NCBI GenBank assembly: GCA_963932465.1
Contig: OZ010788.1
Location: 667,514,484 to 667,578,483 of the forward strand
Length of the DNA: 64,000 bases
Source of the DNA: Maratus speciosus
Taxonomy: Eukaryota; Arthropoda; Arachnida; Araneae; Salticidae
Direction of reading: 5' to 3'
Shown: piece by piece, positions 32,055-42,957 of the stretch
Layout of the letters: each line of letters opens with the position of its first letter
How positions within the stretch are numbered: the first letter of the stretch is position 1
Notes under the pieces: generated by a model
Database searches by the model: none
What the model saw: the letters and a program-made list of their open reading frames with translations, nothing else
Told to the model about the DNA's origin: nothing
Position numbers and translations under genes: made by a program

Positions 32055-34633
32055 TGTTAGGCGTAATTTACTTATTTTTAAGAAATTTTCATTTTAAAAT
32101 ATGTTATTTGTACACAGCACGCGCCCCCTCCCCCCATTTTTTTGTATATCATTAATAGCTTAGTTCTAGTCAAAATTTTTCATTGTGCACTTTCTTTATT
32201 TTTAAGAGTTCAGTTTAAAGTCAGTTGTGTTTTCTAAAATTAATAAAAATAAATAAATAAATAAAAGTAATTTAATAAATTAAGCACCCTTTCTTTTTAT
32301 TAATTTCTCGTACTTAAATTATGTTACAACATGTAAATGTTGTTATTCAAAAACATTCCTCTATTTTTCTGTAAATAAAACCTTTTCTTTTGGGATACTC
32401 TCTCACAAAAAAAAAATCTCCCTTTTCTCTCTTTTACTAGCAAACGTGGGGTAAATGGTCAGCTGTGTTCAGAAATAATTGGGACCACACACGTTTACAT
32501 TTTAAACACAGGATTATTGTGTGGGAATGCTATTTTTCTCATAGCATACCAGCCCCTTTTACAATGCAGTTTTATGACTTTGTTTACGAAAAACAATTTT
32601 TTAAGCAGGTGCAAGTATTGCCTGGGCTTCTGAGATTTGAGTTCACGTGATCTCCCCGTGGTTAGAGGGACATAGCAACGAGATGTTCTTGGCATTAGGT
32701 AGGGAAATTGACCAATGAAAACAGTTTTCGCCTCCACCCTTTATTGCTTCCTGGGAAGTAACGCGGGAAGAATTGAGGGGACGCGAGAAGCGAGCGCGTG
32801 GTTTTTTGGTCGTGTAGCGTTTTTTTTTTAGAGGGGTCCTGAGTGCAGTAAGATGTGAAACAACATAAAATTTTGAGGGGCCAAAGGGGCCCGGAAAACC
32901 CCCCCCTTTTTGTCGAGGCATGAAACAATTTTTATTAAGGATTCGCTTTTGAGACCTAAGACAGAGAAGATATCTCTTGCGAGTAAAGAGTATGAATTGA
33001 ATTGAAAGTGCTTTTCGTTTTTTTTTAAATGAACGGTAAGCGAGCGCGGCTTTAGAAGGTGCATCTTTCGACTGTACTGGTAAGCTGGATATACCTGGCT
33101 GCTGACCGAGCATCGGACAAGTAAAAAAATGCCCTGTTATCAGATTCTGTGAAATAGAGATCCAAGATAAATCGTGAGCATGCGAAGCAAGACGTTAGCG
33201 TTCCGCTCCCTTATTTGCTAAACATTGATTTATCCTAGAAATATATCACGGAGGATGCCGGCTAGTTTAAAGTTGAAGCAAAACAACTCCAGCTACTTCC
33301 ACGGAGAGCGAGATTGGCTCCTGACTTCAAATTCCAGAACGATTTCCTAACTCATCGGGTTAAGCTGCGTACCGAAGGAAGTGTGTGGGGTGTAGCCCAC
33401 CCCCTGAAACTATTTTCAAGATAAGGAGTTTTTTCTACTACAGAAAACAAAAAAAAACACTGCCAGTTAAGATATGGTCGTCAAAGAAAAGTCATCTAAA
33501 AAATTGTGTTTAAGATAACTGTTAAAAGAAAATAGAATAATTTGTGGTGTACCATGTCGGAAACCTACTATGGATTACATTGGGTATGTTAAGTTTTTTT
33601 TTCTCTTGTTCCATTATAACGTAATGATTGATTATCTTTGTTTTAAAAGTAGCAATCTATATAATTGAAGCCAGAAAATGTCAACATGATAAAAATCTGT
33701 CCTATTAATGTTAGAATATTTACAATATCATTTGTTAATTGTGTTAACTTGAGAAATAAGTTTTGAAACACCTGTATGTATAAGAGTTTAAACTCCCTAT
33801 GAAGAATTAAATTTAATTTTAATCTTATTCTCTTGACTTGTATCTATTTTCGCACTGCTAAAAGTATTCTTCAATAAAGTAACTTCACTAGGTTTAAATA
33901 AGTAAATATACTTTAAAAAACAGAAATAATGAGAATAAATGTTTCAGTTCAAATTAACCCAAGAAGAAGTAGAAATGGTCTGTTTCTCTAAAATTAATTA
34001 TATATTAATTTAAAAAATAAAGATTTAAAAGTAATCATTAATAAATTGAAGAATATAGAGAATATGAACAGTGTTTCTTCTAGTTTTTTTGTTGTAATGA
34101 AGGTAAACAGCTTAAGTTAACTAAAATTTTCAATTTTACACACCTTTACAATTTAATGGATTTAGCCACATTACGATCACAGCCCATAGAGTTAGATTCT
34201 TTTTATGTATGACTTTGAAGCTTGTTTTCATATCTCAGCTCTTGACTGTGAACTTATTCAAAATTCTCAAATTAATCTACCTTTTCAGTTCATTCATATT
34301 CCTTTAAGTGATTTGTCTTGCGGTATGTTTAAATTTCATTTAATTAATTATATTCATCTCTTTTTAAGTGATTTTCTCTGGTCATGCATGAATATTCTGA
34401 CTCTATGACAATTGTTGGGGTTGATCTGAGCAGATAAATTGAGAACCCTGTATTTGCTTTAGTATTTTGTTGCAGTTTTAAAATTCTTTAAGTGTGGCAT
34501 TGATATCTTAGTGTTAAAGTTTTCTTTTACAGTAATTCTGTAATTCAGCTAGAAGTTATTGTTATAATTTTATATACAGGATTCAATCTAGGTGGAAATT
34601 TAACTGCTCAGAGAAAAAAAAAAACCCATAACA
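32055..34633 (+). repeat. 5' LTR
   Basis: 2,579 bp, TG...CA bounded. It carries the promoter and polyadenylation functions of the element. AATAAA-type signals are present (for example in GTAAATAAAACC near 32373). The C run at 32899-32906 has 8 C. Constant coordinate offset to the 3' LTR (10,903 before the C run, 10,905 after) shows no other net indel. ORFs that occur twice, once per LTR, have no recognisable domain. Confidence 0.96.
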
Positions 34634-35250
34634 AGAATGGTGCCATGTTATTAAAGGCCTGGTTATTGTATTGAATTTATGTGTGATTTTATATATTACA
34701 GTATTTGGTTGGGAATTAACTGTTTGACTGAATTTAGAACTCTATACTTTACAAATTTTCAATGTTTTCCTCTCGCAAAATTCCAGAATTGTCCTTTTTT
34801 CTTGTGCGGGTGTGATTTAAAAGTTTAGGTAGTTCATTTTTATTGGTAATTGCCATTCAGTTAGTATACACATTTTGTACAGAGTTCATGCGAGTGATAA
34901 TTCAGTCATTCATTTACCAAAAATTTAGGGGCAAGCTGGACAATAGGTATATATATATATGTGTGTGTTTTTTCATATGTTGTGTATTATAATATATATG
35001 TATAAGTGTATGCTCCAAGGTGTGAGGTTTCTAAGTATATGCCCCCCCCCCCCCCTAAGAAGTTTTTCTTTTCTCAAATACTAATTTTTCTGTCATACTT
35101 TACATAATTTTATTTTTGTGTAAGTGTTTTAATTGTAATGTGCCCTTGTGTACCGGGTATCATTCTTAAATCTGCATAGGGACGTAATTTTAGTTTACAG
35201 TTTAACTTTTATTTCTGTCTAACGTTAAGATTATATATAAAGATTTAATT
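34634..35250 (+). other. 5' untranslated leader of the retrotransposon
   Basis: No ORF. Contains a (TA)n/(GT)n tract near 34950 and a C run near 35042. Presumably holds packaging signals, but none can be identified. Confidence 0.6.
34638..34650 (+). promoter_or_regulatory. primer-binding site
   Basis: TGGTGCCATGTTA starts 4 bp after the 5' LTR. TGG is the complement of the CCA tail of a tRNA, as expected for a minus-strand primer site. The tRNA species was not determined. Confidence 0.65.
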
Positions 35251-36330
35251 ATGGCAGATGAAGCTACAAAAGAACTTGCACTTGTACAAAAGAAAACGGC
35301 CTTAGTCGACAACCTTTCAAGCATCCCCCCTTTTAATGGTGAATCAACAGTTTCATGTTCTGACTTTCTTGAAAAGTGGGAGGAATTAGCAGATTTTTTC
35401 GGCTGGGATGAGGGGGAGAAAAAGTTTGCTTTATTAAGCAGAGTTTCGGGAACAGCTGCTAAACTATTGAAACTGCATAAGGGTAAGGATAGTGCAGAAC
35501 TGGTTAAAATTATTAAAGAGAGGTACATTCATCAGGAAACCCCAGATGTAGCTTTAGCTAAATTTTTAAATTTTAAGCAAACACCTGCTATGTCTGTTCA
35601 AGAATTTTTTGACAGGGCTTCTGATCTTTCCCTGAGGGCTCTTGTTATGGATGGGGTATCATCAACAATAGCGCAGCAAAGTAGAGATGCAATGCTACAC
35701 TCCATGCTGCTGGGAAATTTATTGCCAGAAATCAGGAAGGGGGTAATTTCAAAAGACCCAAAAACACCTGCTGAAATTTTAGCTTATGCCCGATTAGAGG
35801 AAAAAGCTTGTAGGAGTGTTAACCCCTTATACTCCCACGATTTGGCACAGGCAACTCAACCGCAACCTATCAATATAGCTTGCGCGGCTACTCAAGCTAA
35901 AAAACCGAATGTAAACAATCAGAAGCAGGAAATTGAGGAGCTAAGACAACAATTACAATTGTTAACTGCGAAAATTGATAGTTTAGTGGAGAAAACAGAT
36001 AATGACAGAAGGTTGTGGAACCCAGAACAAACAAATTTTTCAAATTTTTCTTGCTATACGTGTGGGGGTCTCAACCATTTTGCTCGAGATTGCTCCCAAA
36101 ACCCCAGAAACCAGTTTTGGAGAGGTAACAATAGGAGTTATCAGGGTCGTAGGGGTATGTCTGGATACCAACAGCCTCAAAGAGGTAGAAGGTATGATAA
36201 CTCTCAAAGAGGGAATAATTATAGAGGTAGAGGGCAATATACAAGAGGTAGAGGTGGCGACAACAATGTCCCACAACAGGAAACGGGCCAAAATAATGTA
36301 ACTCAGGAAAATAAAGGTTTAAACGAGTAG
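35251..36330 (+). CDS. gag: Gag (capsid/nucleocapsid) polyprotein
   Basis: 359 residues. Forms the cytoplasmic virus-like particle and binds the element RNA. Residues about 25-190 (PFNGESTVSCSDFLEKWEEL ... LARLEEKA-like region) resemble the Retrotrans_gag capsid domain. A single CCHC zinc knuckle, C-x2-C-x4-H-x4-C, starts at C268 (CYTCGGLNHFARDC). After it comes an Arg/Gly/Tyr/Gln-rich RNA-binding tail (GRRG, RGRGQY, RGRGG). A short coiled-coil-like stretch lies at about 228-250. The ATG at 35251 follows TTAATT and is the first in frame. The stop TAG (36328-36330) comes one codon after a TTTAAAC slippery site, so a fraction of ribosomes should pass into pol in the -1 frame. Confidence 0.95.
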   Translation: MADEATKELALVQKKTALVDNLSSIPPFNGESTVSCSDFLEKWEELADFFGWDEGEKKFALLSRVSGTAAKLLKLHKGKDSAELVKIIKERYIHQETPDVALAKFLNFKQTPAMSVQEFFDRASDLSLRALVMDGVSSTIAQQSRDAMLHSMLLGNLLPEIRKGVISKDPKTPAEILAYARLEEKACRSVNPLYSHDLAQATQPQPINIACAATQAKKPNVNNQKQEIEELRQQLQLLTAKIDSLVEKTDNDRRLWNPEQTNFSNFSCYTCGGLNHFARDCSQNPRNQFWRGNNRSYQGRRGMSGYQQPQRGRRYDNSQRGNNYRGRGQYTRGRGGDNNVPQQETGQNNVTQENKGLNE

Positions 36331-36361
36331 GGGCTGAGTCAGAATCAGTCGGACTGACTCA
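36318..36361 (+). promoter_or_regulatory. programmed -1 ribosomal frameshift signal
   Basis: T TTA AAC in the gag reading frame (36318-36324) fits the X-XXY-YYZ rule and is one of the most efficient known heptamers. It sits one codon before the gag stop. A perfect 8-bp stem, TGAGTCAG (36335-36342) with CTGACTCA (36354-36361), follows after a 10-nt spacer. The pol frame is open from 36315, so slipping back one base here enters pol directly. Confidence 0.85.
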
Positions 36362-36431
36362 TGATAGGCCTAACGACATTCCTCCCTCTGTATATAATGT
36401 TTTTTCCCTGTCTGTTTACAATTTGCCTACA

Positions 36432-39400
36432 ATGAAAATTTTTATAAATAATATTTTTTTAAATGTGTTATGTGATACTGGCTCAGGAATTAATCTGATA
36501 TCCAGGCAAGGCCTTAATCTTATTCCATTTGCAAATACCACTCCATGCAATACCCCGATTTTAACGGTAACAGGTGAAAAGGTTCCACTTACAGAAAAAA
36601 TAGATTTAAACTTTAAGTTCAATGATGTAAACTGTCAGGCAGAATTTTTCGTGGTACCAGGAAAATTAGCTAATGAATTTGTTGCCATTTTGGGTATGCC
36701 CTTTTTAAGTAAATATAGTGCCATTATTAATTGTCAACAAAAATCCATTATCTTGAATGTAAACGAGCAGACTTTGTGTAAAAATAGTGTGCAAAACTCC
36801 CTCCCTTCTCCACTGGTTGACAGCAAATGTGAATATAGTAAAATAAACAATGTCAATTTTTACAAAACTGAATCTGTAGCATGTCAAACAAATTTCCCAA
36901 AGGAGAATTTTTTTAAACATAAAGCTTCTGGGGAAACTCTGAACAACATGGAGTATAATCATAAAGATGAACTAGAATTAAAAGCAGATAAGGAAGATAG
37001 GAAAGTACAGGTTAGGGAGAAAAACATTAATGAAATGAGTAAAGCTGTAATTGGTGATAATTGTCAAAGCAATGTAAATAAAGATGAATGCTCTGTTGTT
37101 CAGGATCTCTCAGAGATAAATTCAAATGTAGAAAATTCCCTAAATATGAATGAGATTTTTAATGTAGGGGATAATGTAAATAATAATAAACTGTATGTAG
37201 GGTGTATAAGTAGTATTAGTAACAGTAATGATGTAAATAGTAATATAGGTTGCAACAATTCGAATGAAAATGAGATAAGTGTTAATGTAAATATTCATAA
37301 TGTAAATACTAACGTAAGCTCAGATATAATGAATGAGGAGGAGGGAAAAAGTAAAAATAGGGAAATGCAAAGTGTTTATCCTGTCTGCCAGGTCAATGTA
37401 ACTAATAGTGAAGTTGCACATTTGAGTGAAACAAGTACCGATACATGTAATGAGGACAAAAATTCAAAAAATCATGAGATTAGTTTTGCGGTACTCACCA
37501 GTGTAATAACTATACCTCCCCAATCTAAAGTTATAGCAAAAGTTAAATGTTCAAGAGATAATTTTATTCAAAGTAAAGATAATGTGATTTTGGAACCTCT
37601 GGTACAGAAAGTCTGTAATAGTGTATTATCGTCTAGAAGTGTCTGTTCTCAGGAACGTGGGCTGTACATATCTTTTGCAAATTTTTCGGATGATAGTGTA
37701 ACTTTTAAAAAGGGAATGAGGGTTGCCAAAGTTCGAAAGTGTATCGATGATTCTGATTGTGACTATGATAAATGTAATTTTGCTTTTAATGTAAATACAC
37801 CCGCCCCAGGTGATGATTTTGACCATGCTGACCTGACATGGAGCACAGATATCAATGTTGATCATTTAGAATCCCCCCTCAAAATTAAGATGCAAGAATT
37901 TTTAGATAAGAATAAAGATGTGTTTGCAGCTTCAGTTTTAGACTTACCAGGCTGTGACACTATCCCCCATGTAATTAATTTAACCTCAGATAAACCCGTA
38001 AAATGTAAAGCATATAGAGTCCCACATAAGCTTAGAGAAGAGTTAGAAAGTCAACTTGATATCCTTTTAAAAGCTGAAATTATAGCCCCCTCTATGTCTG
38101 AATTCGCCTCCCCTGTACTTTTAGTTAAGAAAGCGGATGGTTCTTATAGATTGGCGGTCGATTTCAGAGCCCTTAATAAAAACTTAGTTAAGGATGCTTA
38201 TCCCATCCCGAATATAACAGATTCGGTTGATGCACTTTCTGGGTCAAATTTTTTTTCAACCCTTGATTTAACGAGTGGTTTTTTCCAGCAAGTTGTGCGT
38301 CCTGAGGATAGACACAAAACAGCAATAATCACCCATAAAGGACTCTTTGAGTGGGCCAGGAATTGCTTCGGATTATCGACATCTGGCAATTCTTTTCAAA
38401 GATTAATGAATGCTATTTTTGGTGACTTAGGAAATTTAGGTATCCTAGTTTATATCGACGATATTGTGATTGCTTCGAAAGATGTAGAATCCCACCTTGA
38501 AAAATTAAATTTAGTGTTCAGTAGACTTCGCCAACATAAGTTAAAGTTAAAACCTAGTAAATGTTTTTTCTTATCTGATACAATTCAATATCTTGGTTTT
38601 GAGATTAAAAAAGGTAAAGTTGCACCAATCAATAAAAATATTGAAATAATTAAAGATTTCCAACCACCTAAAACTCGTAAGGCAGTTAGATCCTTTATTG
38701 GTACAATATCATTTTATAGGAGATTCATTCCCGATTTTTCAAAAAGAGCCAAAAATTTAATTTTACTAACTAAAGATAATGGTCGTTTTGTTTGGAATCA
38801 GGAAGCAGAGGCAGAATTTGAAGATTTAAAAAATGCTTTGATATCTAAACCTTGTTTAAACCTCCCTGATTTTAATAAGGAATTTCATTTATATACGGAC
38901 GCTAGTGGCTCAGCTCTTGGAGCAGTATTGTCGCAATTTGATGATAACAACTGTTTACATCCTGTCGCCTTTGCCAGTAGAAAATTAAAAGACCCTGAGA
39001 CGAGGTATTCGACCACGGAGCGTGAATTACTGGCTCTAGTATGGGCTACTTCGCATTTTAAGTGTTACTTAGCTAACACACACTTCTTTATTTATACAGA
39101 TCATGCCCCACTTACATATATGCTCAAAATTCAAGACCCAACATCCCGAATTGCGAAATGGGTTTGCACTCTTGCAGATTTTACCTTTACGATTAAATTT
39201 ATTAAAGGTCGTTGTAACAGTGTAGCTGATTTCTTATCAAGGTATGTAAATGAGAATGATTTTTCTGAAAATGTGACCAGCTGCAATTTTTGTATTCAAG
39301 TGGAAAAAGGAAATATGTTTATGCCACAATCTGATTTATTAGAGAAAATCAGGGAATTGCAAAAATCAGATAAAAAGTGTATACAGATTGCTCAAAAATT

Positions 39401-40460
39401 AGACCAAGGGGTGGAAATTGCACCCAAGTATATGCGATTTTTCTTCCAAGATGATCTTTTAGTGGGCGAGGACACTAGAGATTCTCTTGTGCTGAATAAA
39501 TTGCCCAGACTTGTGGTACCAAGAGAACTTATCCCCCAGGTGTTTGCACTAACTCACGATTCTCTAGCTGCTTGTCATCAAGCCTTCCAGAAAACCATTG
39601 ATCGCATTCGCGAAAATTTTTACTGGCCAGGCATGTCCGCTGATGTCAAACATCTAGTAGAGTCCTGCATTAGTTGCCAACAGAGACGTGCACACAAGGC
39701 AAAACATCTCGCCCCATTGCAAAGAATGCCTACCCCTGAATTCCCACTCTCAAAGGTAAATTTGGACATCTTGGGTCCCTTGCCCCAGACTTTTTCGGGT
39801 AATAAGTTTATTGTTGCATATATTGATGCGTTTTCAAAATGGCCTGAAGCATACGCAGTATCCGATATCACTTCAGATATGATAGCTGATACCCTTGCTG
39901 ACTTCGTGTCAAGATATGGAGCACCTTCATATATCACAACTGACAAAGGAAAAAATTTAATATCAGAAGCTATAGAGAAAGTCTATAAGAAGTTTGGCAC
40001 CAAACACATTCAGACAACCCCGTTTCATCCAAGCGGGAATGCACAAGTGGAGCGACAAAATCAGACATTGAAAAATGCCCTATGTCATATCGTCAACCAA
40101 AATCAAACAGACTGGGATACAAAACTCAAATTTGCTCTTTTAGCCCTCCGCACAGCAGTACACTCATCCACAAACTTAACCCCCGCTGCAGTAATGTTTG
40201 GAAGAAATCTTAACCTTCCGTATAAAATTTTTTCTACCCCTACAACTTTAAATTACAATGATACTCCTTCATATTGTGAACTCTTATTTCCTGCATTGAG
40301 AAAAGTATACACGGAAGTACACAGCAGTCTTGTTAAAGTTTCAGAAAAACAAGAGAAGTATCGTGAAAAAACTGCAGTGTGTAAAAATTTCAAAGTAGGG
40401 GATTCTGTCTGGTTATTCACACCTTCCGTAAAGCCAGGTCAGTCAAAAAAAGCTCTCTAA
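36432..40460 (+). CDS. pol: Pol polyprotein (protease, RT, RNase H, integrase), C-terminus frameshifted
   Basis: Copies the element RNA into DNA and inserts it. Residues here are counted from 36423 (TTG); the first ATG is 36432, but expression is probably by -1 frameshifting from gag because the frame is open back to 36315. Aspartic protease: CDTGSG with D18. A low-complexity Asn/Ser-rich linker spans about 130-360. Reverse transcriptase: LVKKADGSYRLAVDFRALN and the YIDD catalytic box at 677-680. RNase H: LYTDASG with D826 and, further on, ERELLALVWA and YTDHAPLTY. Integrase: HHCC zinc finger (H1045, H1052, C1082, C1085), then catalytic D1115, D1174 and E1210, with 35 residues between the last two. 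The ORF stops at 40458-40460 just as the GPY/F module begins, because an A run at 40445-40451 has one base too many. The rest is in another frame (40453-41067). Whether this is a real mutation or a sequencing error in a homopolymer cannot be told. Confidence 0.96.
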   Translation: MKIFINNIFLNVLCDTGSGINLISRQGLNLIPFANTTPCNTPILTVTGEKVPLTEKIDLNFKFNDVNCQAEFFVVPGKLANEFVAILGMPFLSKYSAIINCQQKSIILNVNEQTLCKNSVQNSLPSPLVDSKCEYSKINNVNFYKTESVACQTNFPKENFFKHKASGETLNNMEYNHKDELELKADKEDRKVQVREKNINEMSKAVIGDNCQSNVNKDECSVVQDLSEINSNVENSLNMNEIFNVGDNVNNNKLYVGCISSISNSNDVNSNIGCNNSNENEISVNVNIHNVNTNVSSDIMNEEEGKSKNREMQSVYPVCQVNVTNSEVAHLSETSTDTCNEDKNSKNHEISFAVLTSVITIPPQSKVIAKVKCSRDNFIQSKDNVILEPLVQKVCNSVLSSRSVCSQERGLYISFANFSDDSVTFKKGMRVAKVRKCIDDSDCDYDKCNFAFNVNTPAPGDDFDHADLTWSTDINVDHLESPLKIKMQEFLDKNKDVFAASVLDLPGCDTIPHVINLTSDKPVKCKAYRVPHKLREELESQLDILLKAEIIAPSMSEFASPVLLVKKADGSYRLAVDFRALNKNLVKDAYPIPNITDSVDALSGSNFFSTLDLTSGFFQQVVRPEDRHKTAIITHKGLFEWARNCFGLSTSGNSFQRLMNAIFGDLGNLGILVYIDDIVIASKDVESHLEKLNLVFSRLRQHKLKLKPSKCFFLSDTIQYLGFEIKKGKVAPINKNIEIIKDFQPPKTRKAVRSFIGTISFYRRFIPDFSKRAKNLILLTKDNGRFVWNQEAEAEFEDLKNALISKPCLNLPDFNKEFHLYTDASGSALGAVLSQFDDNNCLHPVAFASRKLKDPETRYSTTERELLALVWATSHFKCYLANTHFFIYTDHAPLTYMLKIQDPTSRIAKWVCTLADFTFTIKFIKGRCNSVADFLSRYVNENDFSENVTSCNFCIQVEKGNMFMPQSDLLEKIRELQKSDKKCIQIAQKLDQGVEIAPKYMRFFFQDDLLVGEDTRDSLVLNKLPRLVVPRELIPQVFALTHDSLAACHQAFQKTIDRIRENFYWPGMSADVKHLVESCISCQQRRAHKAKHLAPLQRMPTPEFPLSKVNLDILGPLPQTFSGNKFIVAYIDAFSKWPEAYAVSDITSDMIADTLADFVSRYGAPSYITTDKGKNLISEAIEKVYKKFGTKHIQTTPFHPSGNAQVERQNQTLKNALCHIVNQNQTDWDTKLKFALLALRTAVHSSTNLTPAAVMFGRNLNLPYKIFSTPTTLNYNDTPSYCELLFPALRKVYTEVHSSLVKVSEKQEKYREKTAVCKNFKVGDSVWLFTPSVKPGQSKKAL

Positions 40461-41067
40461 ATTTAATAATGGTCCTTACACTATAACTGAAAAATTAAGT
40501 GAAGTAAATTTTAAAATTGCTCTTCAATCTAACTTATCTAAAACGCAAGTTGTACATGTTGACAGACTAACGGAGTTTAAAAGCAGAAATCCCATTTTTG
40601 TACCAAAACAACAACAGCAGGATGTCGATTCTATATCGATTGAGTCCAGTCCGATTGTAACTGACGTCCCTTCGACAAGCAACTTCGATTTTCTTGCACC
40701 ACGGAAGCGCAGGCGCGGACGTAACTTCGTCCCAGTTTTTTCGACCCCACGGAGCACGCCAGATACAGCAGACAGCGCAGAGCAATCGCCCTTAAGTTCA
40801 GCAGAGGCAGATAGCGAAAGTATGGCTCATCATTCTTCCCCCCCAGTTTCCAGCGATACGCATGAGGAAAATTCAGGCGACGTTCAGCTCTCAGATCCAG
40901 CACCGGGAGGGAATTCAGCTAATCAAGTTACGTCGGATTGTAATGCGGATGCATCGCGTACTTCGAATGTTAGTCACTTACAATCGATACCAACTAAATC
41001 GAATGCTGTCCCGACCAGTCAATATGGATTCCGTGAAAGGAGAGATAAGCCAAATTATAGAGTGTAG
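40453..41067 (+). pseudogene. out-of-frame C-terminal part of Pol
   Basis: An open frame of 205 codons directly downstream and in the +1 frame relative to pol. It opens with the integrase GPY/F signature (KFNNGPYTI) and VVHVDRLTEF, then has a Gln run, a basic patch (RKRRRGRNF) that could be a nuclear localisation signal, and a Ser/Asp-rich tail ending GFRERRDKPNYRV. It belongs to the integrase C-terminal domain and is separated from pol only by one base in an A7 run. Confidence 0.88.
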
Positions 41068-42957
41068 CAACTTTTTAAGCACTAATCTTTGCCTAGAATA
41101 GTTTTTATTTTAATATTTTTTTTGTATATATATATATATATATGTTTAGCATTCTTTTAATGTTATTTTGTGCATTTTAGTACGTAATTAATTTTTTGAG
41201 GAACTTTAAACTTGTTTTGATTTTGTGTCCGGGTAACGGAAGTTTGTTGTCAATATACTAGATGTTTTCTAACTTAGTTATTATTATTTCTAGTGTGTAT
41301 TTAGGTTATTTTAATATTAAAACGTACTCCGCACATACATTGTTTAATTTATTATGCATTTTTCCGAATTTTTAGCTGTATTTTCTGAACTTTGAAAATT
41401 TTCTGTACATTTTTAATGGAATTATGCATGCATCAAATTCTTCTTATTCGCTTTGTGTTTTATGTATATGCATTGTTTTTTAAGGTAATGGTTTAGCAAG
41501 GATAGGTATATTTTATTTAATATACGTAATAAAGTACTTATGTATATAATTTTGTATATTAGTGTGTAATTTTACTTGGTTTTCTAGGGTAGGTACTAGA
41601 ATTGTTATTCTTTAGGGAATACACACTTTTAAATACTGTTTGAAATTACACAGATTAGTGTATCTGAGGTGTGAGTTAGTGTATAAGTATAGAAGTATAC
41701 TATTTGTTTACAACTCAGGTGTATGTATTTCAAACATTTTTCTTGTTTTGAATTAAAGGGGTTTTAGTTCAAAATTTTCTAGTATGTAGGTTGGAACTGA
41801 GGTTTGTTTATCTAAATGTAAGTATTAAAATGTTTGGTGTGTATTTACATTAATTCATCTCATTTTAAATCTGTATACCGGTTTTTTTTTTTTTTTTTAA
41901 TTTTTTTTTGTTGTTTTCTGCCTTCCCTTTTTCGATTTTGGGTGTAATTATTCACCACCACAGTTGGTGTATCAAACTGTTTAATGTTTGTGGATATTTT
42001 AGCAAAATTTTGATAACCAAAGTTGGTATATAATTTTTACGTGTTCTTATCTGCAACACACATTGTGGCATACACTTACCAAATGCACAGTGGCCCTGTA
42101 AGTGCAGTTGTAAAACTCAGAAAGATCTTATGTGTTTCTAAAATTCAAACGAACAATTTTTCACCAGTCTGAAGAACTCTAATCCACATTTTTCCGAGTG
42201 ATATGTATTTGTCAACAATATATACCTAATGTTAATTTTTTTTTGTCTCTGTTTATGTGTATTCTATTGTCCAGTTGTACACTAGTGTATTGATTTTATG
42301 TTTTGTTTATATAACTGTGCATATATATATTTTGTGTCCATATCTGGCTGGCAGTGCTATAAGTCAAAATTAATCCCCCCGGAATAGGTAGTAAGTATAT
42401 TGCTATACGAAGTTGGGGATATTTGGTTAGTGTTATTAAAGTGGAGTTCGGGTACGGTATAACTAGAGTGAGCTCTAGTGGTAGTTCTCAAGTCGGCGAT
42501 CTCATATACTAACTTTGCTCGCCATTGTCCAGAAATAAATTGCAGTCATGGTGATTTTCGTCTGTGAATTGTGTGTGGAAAAGTAGATAATTTTTATACG
42601 TAGTATAGGTATCTCAGTTTTTGTTTCTAACATTTACAATTTTGGACCTTTTGGGAAGTTTGCTGTAGTCAAACTACTGTTTCACATTTCCGGAGTGTGT
42701 TGCAGTAGTGGCGAATGTACAACGGGACTCTGATCTGTCTTTCGGGCTGAAGTTTAGTTTGTTTTGATGGTCAAAGATCCTTGAGTAGATTCACCGAGAT
42801 TAAGTAAGTGACTCATTGGGACATGTACTGGGTTTTTTTTTAATTTTTTCGTTTTGAAATTTTTGGCCTTGTGTTTCTTCTTTGACATTCAAAAAATAAA
42901 TTTTTTTTTGTATTTCATTCAAAAAAAATTGATTTTTTTTCAACCGACGGGGAATCC
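41068..42957 (+). other. 1.9-kb non-coding 3' region of the retrotransposon
   Basis: No ORF of note on either strand and no env-like remnant. T- and TA-rich, with loosely repeated CCA(A/C)AGTTGGT(A/G)TA motifs near 41960-42030. The expected polypurine tract is not obvious: the bases before the 3' LTR are GACGGGGAATCC, so GGGGAA is the only purine-rich candidate. Confidence 0.7.

Noticed and set aside
32465..33113. Cluster of ORFs on both strands in the LTRs (again at 43368-44018)
   Set aside because: They differ between LTRs wherever the C run changes length, and no motif is recognisable.
34205..34408. ORF of 67 codons, with identical twin at 45110-45313
   Set aside because: Lies in both LTRs. 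No domain recognised; duplication reflects the LTRs, not coding conservation.
36705..36962. Minus-strand ORFs across gag and pol
   Set aside because: Antisense shadows of well-supported coding frames.
41068..42957. Possible env gene of the gypsy element
   Set aside because: No ORF of useful length and no signal peptide or transmembrane pattern on the plus strand.
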